A DNA stretch of 64,000 nt from Parapristionchus giblindavisi (GCA_943737045.1 CALSFV010000052.1:620001-684000), one strand, 5' to 3'; positions 33,997 through 45,824 are shown, numbered from the stretch's first letter. Program-made: numbers and translations. The notes: generated by a model from the sequence alone, not told the origin.

Positions 33997-34040
33997 CTCT
34001 CTCTCTCTTCCTCTTTTCTCTCTCTCTCCCCCCCCCCCTC
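33949..34040. repeat. C-run and CT microsatellite, left arm
   Basis: Poly-C, then (CT)n, then poly-C. Its mirror (41173-41277) is 16 bp longer and accounts for the first shift in the pairing sum. Confidence 0.9.
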
Positions 34041-35032
34041 AAGAATACAGCACCTGGCAGCGCTTCTAGAAGAACCCAGGACGTTTTTCGAACATTGAGC
34101 TCCCGCCTATGCAGGAGGCTTTTTAACCGAGGGAGTTAGCTCTAGCCAAACCAACGAACGAAAAAGAATACCATAGGGCAACCTCGTTCCGCAAAAAAAT
34201 CGCATATTTTTTTCGCATATTCGTAGTTATGGATAGAGCCAACACTTCAGTAAAACCAAATAAAAACAACAAAATTGTGACGTCGTCCTTTGTTACCTTG
34301 GTAATATTGGCTATGTAATAAAATGTTATTGCAGATAATATATGATTTTTTTTAAATATATGAATTATATATAGCAAATCAAAATTTCAAGGTCTTCTAT
34401 AAGTGATTAACTTCTTTTCGTTTCCGGGTCACTTTAACAGTGGCCAGTATCGTATAAGCAATGTCAGTTGATCGATGTGCTACTATATATCGATTAATTA
34501 CCTTATATCATTGCCTTCCGGACGAGAAGAAGCTCTCTTCGTATTAGCGAAGATGATGATGAAGTCGATAGGGCATGGTTGACGGAAAGCATGCTGAGCC
34601 AGTCACTGGAAAAGTATATTAAATTGGGGATATATTATGATAAATAATTTGAATCCAATAACTCCCTGTAAAATTAGGGCTTCTTTCCGAAATTGGGTGT
34701 AATGCATACGTGGGCAATCTTTTCCGCTGGAAATTAAAATCGGGTGGGCCGGACGCAAAAGTCGGGGGAGTGGGAAGCAAAATATCATTTTCGAGTTAAT
34801 TTTGCCTAACAAGGAGTCTCATTCGCTTTAATTCGGCGAAACGCGACGATTCATAGCCAATAAGAAAGCCCTTTCTCCGTAGATTAAGAAGGTGTGCTTA
34901 AAAAATTCTGAACGGCTCTGCACCCGGACTTTAAAAAATTCAAAGTTTGTGCAATTTTTTCAACGAAATTGTCGTGTAATGGCCATGCAATTACCGTGAA
35001 ATAATGTGGTAGTTCTGCGCGCTGCCTCTCCG

Positions 35033-35104
35033 AGCTAGTTGTGGCGTAGTGGCAAAGATGCCGCATTCAATTTTTGCGCGGCGAGTTCGATCCCGCCGAC
35101 GCGA
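35033..35104 (+). other. tRNA-like A/B-box module
   Basis: TGGCGTAGTGGC resembles the internal A box of RNA polymerase III promoters. About 40 bp later, GAGTTCGATCC resembles the B box. The acceptor-stem ends do not pair convincingly, so I call it tRNA-derived (pseudogene or SINE-like), not a functional tRNA. Confidence 0.5.
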
Positions 35105-35407
35105 CTTGTTTAGCACGATTTTTACACTTGATTTTTTATGTTTATTTTAAATCATATATAATTACTACTCAACCAAGGGAAAATTAGCTTTTTTTAATAC
35201 TGTTTTTAATACTGTTTTAAGAAATATCCTATTGTTATCATGCCTTAAGATCTTATTGCTATCTCTCATCCATACATTATTATATAACAGAGAATTCATT
35301 TATTTAAAAATTATATATGGAATATAAAATGGATATTAGTAAGCACATTGGGAATTTTTTTAAAAAATAAACATAAAAATTCAAGTGTAAAAATCGTGCA
35401 AAACAAG

Positions 35408-35482
35408 TCCCGTCGGCGGAGATCGAACGCGCCGCGCAAAAATTGTAAGCGGCATCTTTGCCTCTACGCCACCACTAGCTCG
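35408..35482 (-). other. tRNA-like A/B-box module, inverted partner
   Basis: On the minus strand this gives GTGGCGTAGAGGCAAAGATG followed by GCGTTCGATCTCC. It is a diverged inverse copy of the module at 35033-35104, forming part of the nested fold-back arm. Confidence 0.45.
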
Positions 35483-36282
35483 GAGAGGTAGTGCGCAGAA
35501 CTACCACATTATTTCACGGTAATTGCATGGCCATTACACGACAATTTCGTTGAAAAAATTGCACAAACTTTGAATTTTTTAAAGTCCGGGTACAGAGCCG
35601 TTCAGAATTTTTTAAGCACACCTTCTTAATCTACAAAGAAAGGGCTTTCTAATAAGCTATGAACCGTCGTGTTTCGCCGAATTAAGGCGAGTGAGACTCC
35701 TTGTAAATCATTTTCATTTATGATCGAAATTCGGCTAAATTGGGTGGTTGTGTGCCGCTAGCGATAATGGTGTAATGACACGTATGGTGTAATGCCCCCG
35801 TAAAAATACGTTTAAGTTGAAATTTAAATTTTTTTGGAGTGCCACTCAAAAATTAGCCTTTTTTAAACAATTTTCAGTTTGAATGCCCCCGACCCCTGTA
35901 GAATTGTGGAGCATTTTAACTCCTCTCTCTTTCTTTCTTTATAATTCAATTCATGTTTCACGAGCATGTATGCTGCAAGTCATGCGCGGACATTGAGGTT
36001 TACTAGAAGTCATACATTGGCGGGTATTGCCGCTGGAAATGAAAATCGGGTTGGTCAGGTGCCAAAATCAGGTAGGTTTGACACAAAAATGTGATTTTCA
36101 AGTGAATTTTGCCCAAATCGTTTTTAATTTTTCAGTGAATTTTGGTTTAATCGGGTGGGTTTTGTGCCAAAATCGGGAGGGTATTGCTGTCCACGTATGC
36201 TAGTAGTAGTAGTTTTACTGATAAATTGGATACAAAGTACATTCACAGCTGATTTACAAGCAGCTACACCCTTATAATCTGT

Positions 36283-36423
36283 GGCCGTATGCAAGAACAA
36301 TTGGAAAACCGTTTTCCCGGAAAATGTGACAACATTAGCATAGGCGGAGGATTTTTGGAAAACGCCTCCGCCTACGCTAATGACGTCACGTTTTCCCGGA
36401 AAACGGTTCTTGCATACGACCAC
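36283..36423. repeat. CGTATGCAAGAAC hairpin MITE, left arm
   Basis: Arms GTATGCAAGAACAATTGGAA, then CCGTTTTCCCGGAAAA, then GCGGAGG are followed by their inverses. The element interrupts an exon-like open frame (36124-36555) and is mirrored at 38790-38932. Confidence 0.8.
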
Positions 36424-36444
36424 TGGTCTAGCCCATATTAACAT

Positions 36445-37485
36445 TCCAGTATAAACCTCTTTGGCAATTGTTTCTCCCGCCTTTACACCATCCATGCCAT
36501 GAAGGGTTGATCCACCGAGGACTACCACGAAGTCGCCCGATGCGACGATCTCCACACTGCAAATTGATATGAATATATTTCAAAGGAAGACAGAATATGA
36601 ATCAGTACTTAATGATTTATTCAAAAGAAGCAGAAAAAACGAAAATCTAAAAAAAACCCAACATTATGTACTAGATGTGTTTGACACGATGCCAATATGA
36701 CGCTACCGTACCTTCATGAAGTTATCCACTGTAACGATCTCGTGGTTCTCCCTGTACTCGATATCCTTGAGGCGGAGTCTGTAAACCACACAATCAGTTA
36801 AATAAATAGGAAGAAAACGTATGATTAAAGGTATATTTTAATCTCGAGATAAGATTTTCCCGAAATACAAAGAAAAGTACAGTGTACATATTTTTGGCGA
36901 GTATGATTCCGATAACAAGTTCTCGTATTACAAGTTAAAGTGACACTCCTAGCTAATTTGAAAATATCCGCTCTGACCACACCCTCTCGCTCCTGGTTGT
37001 CTACAAACTATTGTGATTGCGGAGAGTAAAATTAGATTGGGGTGTGTCTTTAGCAGCTGTAAAAAGTTAACCGCTACAAGTCTGTATAGAATAAGAGTAG
37101 AAATAGCTAACCGATTGGTCGCAGGCGATATTTTGATGATGTCTCTGTAGAGGACGAATGCACTGTTTTATGGTCTTGGGCATAACGGGGCTCACGAGAG
37201 CCTAAATTTTAACTACTACATTGTTGTAAAAAGTAAATAACGAAGGTCCTATTAGAATAATCAGTAAACCGATTTTCCCGATTTTGACAGTGTACCCCAT
37301 ACACGCATGCAATTCAGACTTTTATCAAAGCCACATTTTAGCAGCACAATATTAACAAAGATTGACCTAGATTAATGAACAAATACCTCAAAAAGTAGAC
37401 GAGGGTATTTCGATAAAACAGCCCTCGCGGAGAGGAAAACGGCCTCTCGACCGGCGAGGCTCGCGAGTGCGGAGAGAGCGAGCAT
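36445..37485 (-). CDS. Gene-like exon set in the left arm, unrecognised
   Basis: Mirror image of the right-arm set (37727-38768). It comprises an ATG exon 37485-37387, then 37201-37112, 36778-36712 and one starting at 36556. The first exon differs from its twin by a few bases, giving Ala instead of Ser once. Splice borders are good and the first two exons join in phase. The third and fourth read best in frames that do not join them directly (see the right-arm entry). It may be a captured host gene fragment that now starts near the palindrome centre. Confidence 0.4.
36942..37054. repeat. TA-type MITE copy, left arm
   Basis: Ends TTAAAGTGACACTCC and GGGGTGTGTCTTTA. It is mirrored at 38159-38273, so it was present before the arms were copied or was copied by gene conversion. 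Confidence 0.8.
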
Positions 37486-37544
37486 CTGAAAAACAAATTT
37501 ACACTGCAATACACACTAAAATCGTTGTAATTTAAATTTACGCA

Positions 37545-37668
37545 AAATAGCGAAAAAAATGAAGTCTATTATGGTGTATAAAGTGTGCGTTGATGGGTTC
37601 CGACTGTTCCGTTATTTAGACTTGCGTTCCGCACTCTATTACACCATAATTCCTTTCGTTAAATTTTT
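37545..37668. other. Centre (loop) of the 16-kb palindrome
   Basis: Pairing breaks down here. ATTATGGTGTA on the left still faces its inverse on the right, but the rest differs. A region of about 50-120 bp is unpaired, roughly the size expected for the apex of a stable giant inverted repeat. Confidence 0.7.
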
Positions 37669-37726
37669 AAAAATATTTAAATTACAACGATTTTAGTGTG
37701 TATTGCAGTGTAAATTTGTTTTTCAG

Positions 37727-38768
37727 ATGCTCGCTCTCTCCGCACTCTCGAGCCTCGCTGGTCGAGAGGCCGTTTTCCTCTCCGCGAGGGCTGTTTTATC
37801 GAAATACCCTCGTCTACTTTTTGAGGTATTTGTTCATTAATCTAGGTCAATCTTTGTTAATATTGTGCTGCTAAAATGTGGCTTTGATAAAAGTCTGAAT
37901 TGCATGCGTTGTATGGGGTACACTGTCAAAATCGGGAAAATCGGTTTACTGATTATTCTAATAGGACCTTCGTTATTTACTTTTTACAACAATGTAGTAG
38001 TTAAAATTTAGGCTCTCGTGAGCCCCGTTATGCCCAAGACCATAAAACAGTGCATTCGTCCTCTACAGAGACATCATCAAAATATCGCCTGCGACCAATC
38101 GGTTAGCTATTTCTACTCTTATTCTATACAGACTTGTAGCGGTTAACTTTTTACAGCTGCTAAAGACACACCCCAATCTAATTTTACTCTCCGCAATCAC
38201 AATAGTTAGTAGACAACCAGGAGCGAGAGGGTGTGGTCAGAGCGGATATTTTCAAATTAGCTAGGAGTGTCACTTTAACTTGTAATACGAGAACTTGTTA
38301 TCGGAATCATACTCGCCAAAAATATGTACACTGTACTTTTCTTTGTATTTCGGGAAAATCTTATCTCGAGATTAAAATATACCTTTAATCATACGTTTTC
38401 TTCCTATTTATTTAACTGATTGTGTGGTTTACAGACTCCGCCTCAAGGATATCGAGTACAGGGAGAACCACGAGATCGTTACAGTGGATAACTTCATGAA
38501 GGTACGGTAGCGTCATATTGGCATCGTGTCAAACACATCTAGTACATAATGTTGGGTTTTTTTTAGATTTTCGTTTTTTCTGCTTCTTTTGAATAAATCA
38601 TTAAGTACTGATTCATATTCTGTCTTCCTTTGAAATATATTCATATCAATTTGCAGTGTGGAGATCGTCGCATCGGGCGACTTCGTGGTAGTCCTCGGTG
38701 GATCAACCCTTCATGGCATGGATGGTGTAAAGGCGGGAGAAACAATTGCCAAAGAGGTTTATACTGGA
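37727..38768 (+). CDS. Gene-like exon set in the right arm, unrecognised
   Basis: An ATG exon at 37727-37825 (33 codons, starting MLALSALSSLAG, possibly a short amphipathic leader) joins in phase to 38012-38101 (30 codons). Exon-like segments at 38435-38501 (LRLKDIEYRENHEIVTV...) and from 38657 (VEIVASGDFVVVLGGSTLHG) have good acceptors. They need an incoming phase the upstream exon does not supply, so an exon is missing, hidden or broken. The last segment runs into a hairpin MITE. The protein family is not recognised. Its inverse twin in the left arm gives two divergent copies sharing a central promoter region. Confidence 0.4.
38159..38273. repeat. TA-type MITE copy, right arm
   Basis: Mirror of the left-arm copy, with a small length difference in the loop (an extra TAG-type triplet). 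That difference shows the arms are not byte-identical. Confidence 0.8.
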
Positions 38769-38789
38769 ATGTTAATATGGGCTAGACCA

Positions 38790-38932
38790 GTGGTCGTATG
38801 CAAGAACCGTTTTCCGGGAAAACGTGACGTCATTAGCGTAGGCGGAGGCGTTTTCCAAAAATCCTCCGCCTATGCTAATGTTGTCACATTTTCCGGGAAA
38901 ACGGTTTTCCAATTGTTCTTGCATACGGCCAC
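38790..38932. repeat. CGTATGCAAGAAC hairpin MITE, right arm
   Basis: Mirror of 36283-36423, with the same arms and internal CGCCTACGCTAATG/CATTAGC segments. Confidence 0.8.
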
Positions 38933-39730
38933 AGATTATAAGGGTGTAGCTGCTTGTAAATCAGCTGTGAATGTACTTTGTATCCAATTTATCAGTAAAA
39001 CTACTACTACTAGCATACGTGGACAGCAATACCCTCCCGATTTTGGCACAAAACCCACCCGATTAAACCAAAATTCACTGAAAAATTAAAAACGATTTGG
39101 GCAAAATTCACTTGAAAATCACATTTTTGTGTCAAACCTACCTGATTTTGGCACCTGACCAACCCGATTTTCATTTCCAGCGGCAATACCCGCCAATGTA
39201 TGACTTCTAGTAAACCTCAATGTCCGCGCATGACTTGCAGCATACATGCTCGTGAAACATGAATTGAATTATAAAGAAAGAAAGAGAGAGGAGTTAAAAT
39301 GCTCCACAATTCTACAGGGGTCGGGGGCATTCAAACTGAAAATTGTTTAAAAAAGGCTAATTTTTGAGTGGCACTCCAAAAAAATTTAAATTTCAACTTA
39401 AACGTATTTTTACGGGGGCATTACACCATACGTGTCATTACACCATTATCGCTAGCGGCACACAACCACCCAATTTAGCCGAATTTCGATCATAAATGAA
39501 AATGATTTACAAGGAGTCTCACTCGCCTTAATTCGGCGAAACACGACGGTTCATAGCTTATTAGAAAGCCCTTTCTTTGTAGATTAAGAAGGTGTGCTTA
39601 AAAAATTCTGAACGGCTCTGTACCCGGACTTTAAAAAATTCAAAGTTTGTGCAATTTTTTCAACGAAATTGTCGTGTAATGGCCATGCAATTACCGTGAA
39701 ATAATGTGGTAGTTCTGCGCACTACCTCTC

Positions 39731-39805
39731 CGAGCTAGTGGTGGCGTAGAGGCAAAGATGCCGCTTACAATTTTTGCGCGGCGCGTTCGATCTCCGCCGA
39801 CGGGA
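39731..39805 (+). other. tRNA-like A/B-box module, right arm
   Basis: GTGGCGTAGAGGCAAAG (A-box-like) followed by GCGTTCGATCTCC (B-box-like). It is the mirror of 35408-35482. Confidence 0.45.
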
Positions 39806-40108
39806 CTTGTTTTGCACGATTTTTACACTTGAATTTTTATGTTTATTTTTAAAAAAAATTCCCAATGTGCTTACTAATATCCATTTTATATTCCATATAT
39901 AATTTTTAAATAAATGAATTCTCTGTTATATAATAATGTATGGATGAGAGATAGCAATAAGATCTTAAGGCATGATAACAATAGGATATTTCTTAAAACA
40001 GTATTAAAAACAGTATTAAAAAAAGCTAATTTTCCCTTGGTTGAGTAGTAATTATATATGATTTAAAATAAACATAAAAAATCAAGTGTAAAAATCGTGC
40101 TAAACAAG

Positions 40109-40180
40109 TCGCGTCGGCGGGATCGAACTCGCCGCGCAAAAATTGAATGCGGCATCTTTGCCACTACGCCACAACTAGCT
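40109..40180 (-). other. tRNA-like A/B-box module, right arm inverted
   Basis: Mirror of 35033-35104. On the minus strand it shows TGGCGTAGTGGC and GAGTTCGATCC. This is the best-preserved of the two module types. Confidence 0.5.
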
Positions 40181-41172
40181 CGGAGAGGCAGCGCGCAGAA
40201 CTACCACATTATTTCACGGTAATTGCATGGCCATTACACGACAATTTCGTTGAAAAAATTGCACAAACTTTGAATTTTTTAAAGTCCGGGTGCAGAGCCG
40301 TTCAGAATTTTTTAAGCACACCTTCTTAATCTACGGAGAAAGGGCTTTCTTATTGGCTATGAATCGTCGCGTTTCGCCGAATTAAAGCGAATGAGACTCC
40401 TTGTTAGGCAAAATTAACTCGAAAATGATATTTTGCTTCCCACTCCCCCGACTTTTGCGTCCGGCCCACCCGATTTTAATTTCCAGCGGAAAAGATTGCC
40501 CACGTATGCATTACACCCAATTTCGGAAAGAAGCCCTAATTTTACAGGGAGTTATTGGATTCAAATTATTTATCATAATATATCCCCAATTTAATATACT
40601 TTTCCAGTGACTGGCTCAGCATGCTTTCCGTCAACCATGCCCTATCGACTTCATCATCATCTTCGCTAATACGAAGAGAGCTTCTTCTCGTCCGGAAGGC
40701 AATGATATAAGGTAATTAATCGATATATAGTAGCACATCGATCAACTGACATTGCTTATACGATACTGGCCACTGTTAAAGTGACCCGGAAACGAAAAGA
40801 AGTTAATCACTTATAGAAGACCTTGAAATTTTGATTTGCTATATATAATTCATATATTTTAAAAAAATCATATATTATCTGCAATAACATTTTATTACAT
40901 AGCCAATATTACCAAGGTAACAAAGGACGACGTCACAATTTTGTTGTTTTTATTTGGTTTTACTGAAGTGTTGGCTCTATCCATAACTACGAATATGCGA
41001 AAAAAATATGCGATTTTTTTGCGGAACGAGGTTGCCCTATGGTATTCTTTTTCGTTCGTTGGTTTGGCTAGAGCTAACTCCCTCGGTTAAAAAGCCTCCT
41101 GCATAGGCGGGAGCTCAATGTTCGAAAAACGTCCTGGGTTCTTCTAGAAGCGCTGCCAGGTGCTGTATTCTT

Positions 41173-41215
41173 GAGGGGGGGGGGAGAGAGAGAGAAAAGA
41201 GGAAGAGAGAGAGAG

Positions 41216-41276
<61 letters not shown>

Positions 41277-41277
41277 G
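41173..41277. repeat. GA microsatellite with G-runs, right arm
   Basis: Poly-G, (GA)n, poly-G. It is 16 bp longer than its left-arm mirror. Confidence 0.9.
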
Positions 41278-41339
41278 GACAGATATTGTGTGAGTGTAGA
41301 GAGCGCGCGAGTTGTGTTTTTAACACGAAAATTTACGTC

Positions 41340-43250
41340 GACAAACTCTGCTTATATGCATGAGGCCGCTTGCGTAAGAATCAACTAAAATCAGTGAATT
41401 CTGGCACAGTCAACAAATCAAATTTTGGTGATCGGGGTTCTCAAGGGTTCTGATGACGATGGTCATTTTTATTTGTACATAGATCCACTTTGAGGCCAGA
41501 CGACGTCGCGTTGAAATCGCGTTTTTAGTCATTTCTCGTCACATGTTGATGGTACAATCTGTAGATTATTATATGAGGCCGTTTGCGTAAGTCTCGACTA
41601 AGTGTCGGCACAGTCAAAAAATCAGACTGTGGGTATCGGGGTTCTCAAGAGTGCTGATGACGATGGTCATGTTCATTTTGCACCTAGAGCCACCGTTGAG
41701 GCCAGACGACGTAGTGTTGAAATCGCATTTTTAGAATTTTCTCTTCACCCAATCGTGCTAAAATTTGTAGATTATGCCCCAAGGGCAGAATTCGATGGCC
41801 ATCATCACACCTGTCCAATTCATTTTTCAAGAGAAAGTTTCAAAAATTTTTTAAATGTGAATTTCTCTCAAAGTCAATAGTGTTTTTTTGCGAGATACAT
41901 AGATCGGACTGGAATGGTTTCATGTTTCCATAAAAATTTTTGAGCCAATTTGACTACCTTATTTTCGAGAAAATCAACTTTTAGTGCAGCCATTTTGCCG
42001 TTGAAGTGGTTGCAAGAGGCGAGAGAGTATGATGGTGTAAGAGAGCAGAGAGATACAATCCCGTCCACCCCCTTCCTTCCCATGTTGGTCGCCTCGCCTG
42101 CCTCTCTGCTCTCTCGTATCACCACACTCTCTCGCCCGTTGCCTCCATTCCAACGCCAAAATTACTGTATTCAAAGTTGATTTTCTCGGAAATGAAGTAG
42201 TGAAATTGGCTGAAATTTTTTCTATGGAAACATTAAGCCATTCCGGTCCGATCTATATATCTCGCAAAAAACACTTTTGACTTTGAGAGAAATTCAAATT
42301 TTGAAAATGTTCGTCATCAAATTCTGCCCTTGGGGGCATAATCTACAAATTTTAGCGCGATCGCATGACTAGAAAATTCTGAAAATGCGATTTTGACGCG
42401 TCTTCGTCTGGCCTCAACGGTGGCTCTATGTGCAAAATGAACATGACCATCGTCATCAGCGCCCTTGAGAACCCCGATCCCCACATTTTGATTCTTTGAC
42501 TGTGCCAGATTTCGCATATTTTGGTCGAGTCTTACGCAAACGGCCTCATATATTCTCCGGGGCTGAATTTGATGGCGATCACGCCTGCCTAATTCATTTT
42601 TCATGAACAATTTTCTGAGGTTTTAAAAATTTGAATTTCTCTCAAAGGCAGAAGTGTATTGCGAAGCTACATAGGTCGGATCGGAATGGTTTTATAGCCT
42701 CATTGAAAAAATTTCGGCCAATTTCCGGAAGACATTTTAGTCAAAATCAACTCAAGTGTAATCATTTTGAGCTGGGGTGGAGGCAAAAGGCGAGAGTGTG
42801 GTGGTGCGAGAGAGTAGAGAGGAATTGTCTTCCGTCCACTCCCTAACTTCCGATATTGGTCGCCTCACCTGCCTTTTTTTAAATTTTCTGATTTTTTTCA
42901 TGGGGCCCTGAAACCATTCCGGTCCGATCAATGTATCTCGCAAAGTACACTTTTGCCTTAGAGAGAAATTCAAATTTTGAAAATTTCAGAAACTTTTTCA
43001 TGGAAACTGAATTAGACAGGCGTGATCGCAATAAAATTCTGCACCGGAGGTTATAGTCAGCAAATTTTACCATCCACGTGTGACGAGAAATGACTAAATC
43101 GCGATTTCAACCCGACGTCATCTGGCCTCAACGGTCGTTCTAGGTGCAAAATGAACATGACCATCGTCATCAGCATTCTAGGGAACACCGATCCCCAAAA
43201 TTTGATATTCACTGTGCTGGTACATAGTCGAGTCTTAAGTAAACGGCCTC
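41340..43250. repeat. Cluster of dispersed modules, right arm
   Basis: Inverse copy of 31980-33890. The translated frames are identical to those of the left arm across most of the cluster, which indicates recent copying or ongoing conversion. Confidence 0.75.
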
Positions 43251-44244
43251 ATATACCAGGGCTGTGCGGAAAATACGTTTTTGGATTATTTCTGAAAGTA
43301 TTTCTTTAAAAATTCGCAAAATTCCGGTAAAAATCAAAATTCGCTTTTGTACACGACCTCATTCACTGTTTCCATACCAATATTCCTCATTACAATGCAT
43401 TTAGATGAAAGTTTAGAATGTTTTAATTCGTAGTGCAAAATAGGCCTTTTGAATTTCGATAAAATATTCGTAAGAAATTCTGGAATGCGATATCTGTCCT
43501 TCCGGTCATTTTTCCGGCTTCGTACCTGACCATAAAAATCAGTAAAAATTTCAGAGCGATTCGATTATTTTGAACAGTTTTTTTTCTGTCGCAAAATGGT
43601 CTCATTTTCCTACTTTTTTTACAGGAGATCCGTGACAGTTAGTTAGTCGATAATGAAAATGAGTTGGGGGGGGGGCGGTGGATCCTCACATGATGAGGGT
43701 ATGTAAATGTACCGATAAAGTGCAAATCGTTAATGCATCAACTATATGCAAGTGCAAGTGATTTATATTAATAATATTGCATTGTAGAAGGAGAACGCTT
43801 CCAACTTTAATGGCGAATTCACGAATGAGAAGACGCGATTATCGTTGGTCACGGTACGGTAAATTTGTGCAATCTATTTATTGATTGAAATTTCGAATTG
43901 TTGGCTATGGTAATCAAATGTTTTTTTTCGTTTCAGGACAACCTTGTCATGGGCGCCCACTAGACGCAGTTCCTACTTCGGCTTTTCGCTCGGACGACCT
44001 TAAATTTCCCACCCTGCCCTGACCCAACGAAGCGAGCTCGCCGTTCAAACGCATCCTTGTACAGTATAATATTTTATTGAATATTACCTGGATCACGATT
44101 TTATGTTGTCTTACTGTATTATTTATTATTGATTTTCCTATCAGTCCGTACTCCCAATTCCATCTCCCCACCTTTTCTTGCTCACGGAAACCACTTGGAA
44201 TATCTCTACCCAAAATTGTGATCTTCTAGATATTAACCATTGAT

Positions 44245-45015
44245 AATAGTCAAAGTTGCCAATATTGACGGCGTCAAATTTGGGCCAATAATGACGGCGT
44301 CATTTTTGGCCCATTATTGACGACGTCAATGTTGGCAAAATCCGAGTGACCCTTTCTGCCAATTATGACGGCGTCAAAATTGGGCCAATAATGACGGCGT
44401 CAAGTTTGGCCCATTATTGACGGCGTCAATGTTGGCAAATTCTGAGTGACCCTTTCTGCCAATAATGACGGCGTCAATGTTGGCAAAATCTGAGTGACCC
44501 TTTCTGCCAATAATGACGGCGTCAACATTGGGCCAATAATGACGGCGTCATTTTTGGCCCATTATTGACGGCGTCAATGTTGGCAAAATCTGAGTGAACC
44601 TTTCTGCCAATAATGACGGCGTCAATGTTGGCAAAATCTGAGTGAAGCCTTTCTGCCAATAATGACGGCGTCAATGTTGGCAAAATCTGAGTGACCCTTT
44701 CTGCCAATAATGACGGCGTCAAATTTGGGCCAATAATGACGGCGTCATTTTTGGCCCATTATTGACGGCGTCAATGTTGGCAAATTCTGAGTGACCCTTT
44801 CTGCCAATAATGACGGCGTCAATGTTGGTAAAATCTGAGTGACCCTTTCTGCCAATAATGACGGCGACAACATTGGGCCAATAATGACGGCGTCATTTTT
44901 GGCCCATTATTGACGGCGTCAATGTTGGCAAATTCTGAGTGACCCTTTCTGCCAATAATGACGGCGTCAATGTTGGCAAAATCCGAGTGAAGCCTTTTCT
45001 GCCAATAATGACGCC
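44245..45015. repeat. Right terminal satellite of the palindrome
   Basis: The same two unit types as the left array, in inverse orientation, with about nine fewer units. One unit near 44867 carries a variant (GGCGACA). Beyond 45015 the sequence keeps scattered GCCAA/TTGGC blocks at similar spacing to about 45500, the decayed outer part of the array. Confidence 0.9.
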
Positions 45016-45824
45016 ATCAAAAATGCCATTTCCGAATTTTCCTGACCTTGCCTAATTAGAACATTGCATTATTGGCATCCTGTCCGGAAATGTAATTTGC
45101 CAAATTTGATCACAGAATTATTGGCGGAAATGATTTTCAACGTTTCCGCCAATTTTGCTGCTTTCAATATTGTCAACGTTCGATGCGCCAAAAACGAATG
45201 GATCATTATTGGTCATGCCAACATTTACATCGTCAAATTTGTCTCCATTTCCCGTGACAAAATGGCTACCGTCAATTTTGGCAACATCCCCTACCTCACC
45301 CACTTGCCAATTATTCAAGATGCATTATTGGCAACAAAAAGTCTGCCAACATTGATCATTGATTATTTGTCATTTTCTTGTTTCTCACTGGAAGACAATA
45401 AATAAAGATTCATTATTGGCAATTGTACAATTTCATACACATGGCAACATTGCACACTGCTTTATTGGCGTGCCAAATTCAACGACGTCAGAGTTGGCAA
45501 AAAACGCTCTTCATCTCATTCTACGCCACTTTCTTATTCTAAGGCCTCTTATATCATCACGCAATATGAAAGATGTCGTTCGGTTCATGTGATAAATCTC
45601 TATCATTCTACCCGAACAGTCTTGTTCCGAAAAAACTCGAGGGTCTCCATCTTTAACGCATTTTTCGGTAGTCGCTCTGTAGCTCATCGGGAGTGGTTTT
45701 GGTATCGAGCAGTCAACAGAATATTTTCCTGAAATGACAAGGAATGCGCGTTCATCATTGCCATGTCGATATTTTTATTTGCATTTTTATAAATAGATTC
45801 CGGACTTTTGCACGGTACTTGAGC

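Larger units (their letters stand above)
34812..35706. repeat. Nested 0.9-kb fold-back, left arm
   Basis: The outer arms (about 34812-35130 and 35385-35706) are inverted copies sharing AAGGAGTCTCA, AGAAAGCCCTTTCT, AAGGTGTGCTTAAAAAATTC and a tRNA-like block. The AT-rich centre is about 250 bp. It is mirrored at 39507-40401. Confidence 0.85.
39507..40401. repeat. Nested 0.9-kb fold-back, right arm
   Basis: Mirror of 34812-35706. It has the same inverted outer arms and AT-rich centre and two tRNA-like blocks. Confidence 0.85.
29221..45554. mobile_element. 16.3-kb palindromic Foldback-like element
   Basis: From ATATAAGAGGCCTTAGAATA at 29221 to its inverse ending at 45554, the sequence is one giant inverted repeat. 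Positions pair with a constant sum: 75212-75213 from the centre out to about 34100, then 75229 beyond a CT/GA run, then 75226 beyond a C/G run. Near the ends the sum falls by about 450, because the left satellite is longer. The inner arms are nearly identical; the outer 500-700 bp of each arm have clearly diverged. A central 100-120 bp (about 37545-37668) is only weakly paired. Each arm holds a terminal satellite, dispersed modules, nested fold-backs with tRNA-like boxes, a MITE and gene-like exons. No transposase or integrase was recognised and no clear target duplication was seen. The architecture matches that known for Drosophila FB elements. An assembly fold-back is unlikely given the diverged ends, but is not excluded. 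Confidence 0.85.

Noticed and set aside
35033..35104. Functional tRNA gene
   Set aside because: Internal boxes are present, but the acceptor stem and anticodon arm could not be folded convincingly.
36124..36555. Single 143-aa gene, and its twin at 38658-39089
   Set aside because: The second half of each frame is a hairpin MITE and flanking repeat DNA; only the first third looks coding, and it follows a splice acceptor.
29221..45554. Pure assembly artefact explanation
   Set aside because: The arms differ by indels, substitutions and a 450-bp array difference, and both outer ends decay gradually. A simple fold-back misassembly would give exact mirror copies. It is kept as a formal possibility only.
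45660..45720. tRNA-like CTCTGTAGCTCATCGGGAG stretch
   Set aside because: It resembles an A box only; no B box at the right distance.
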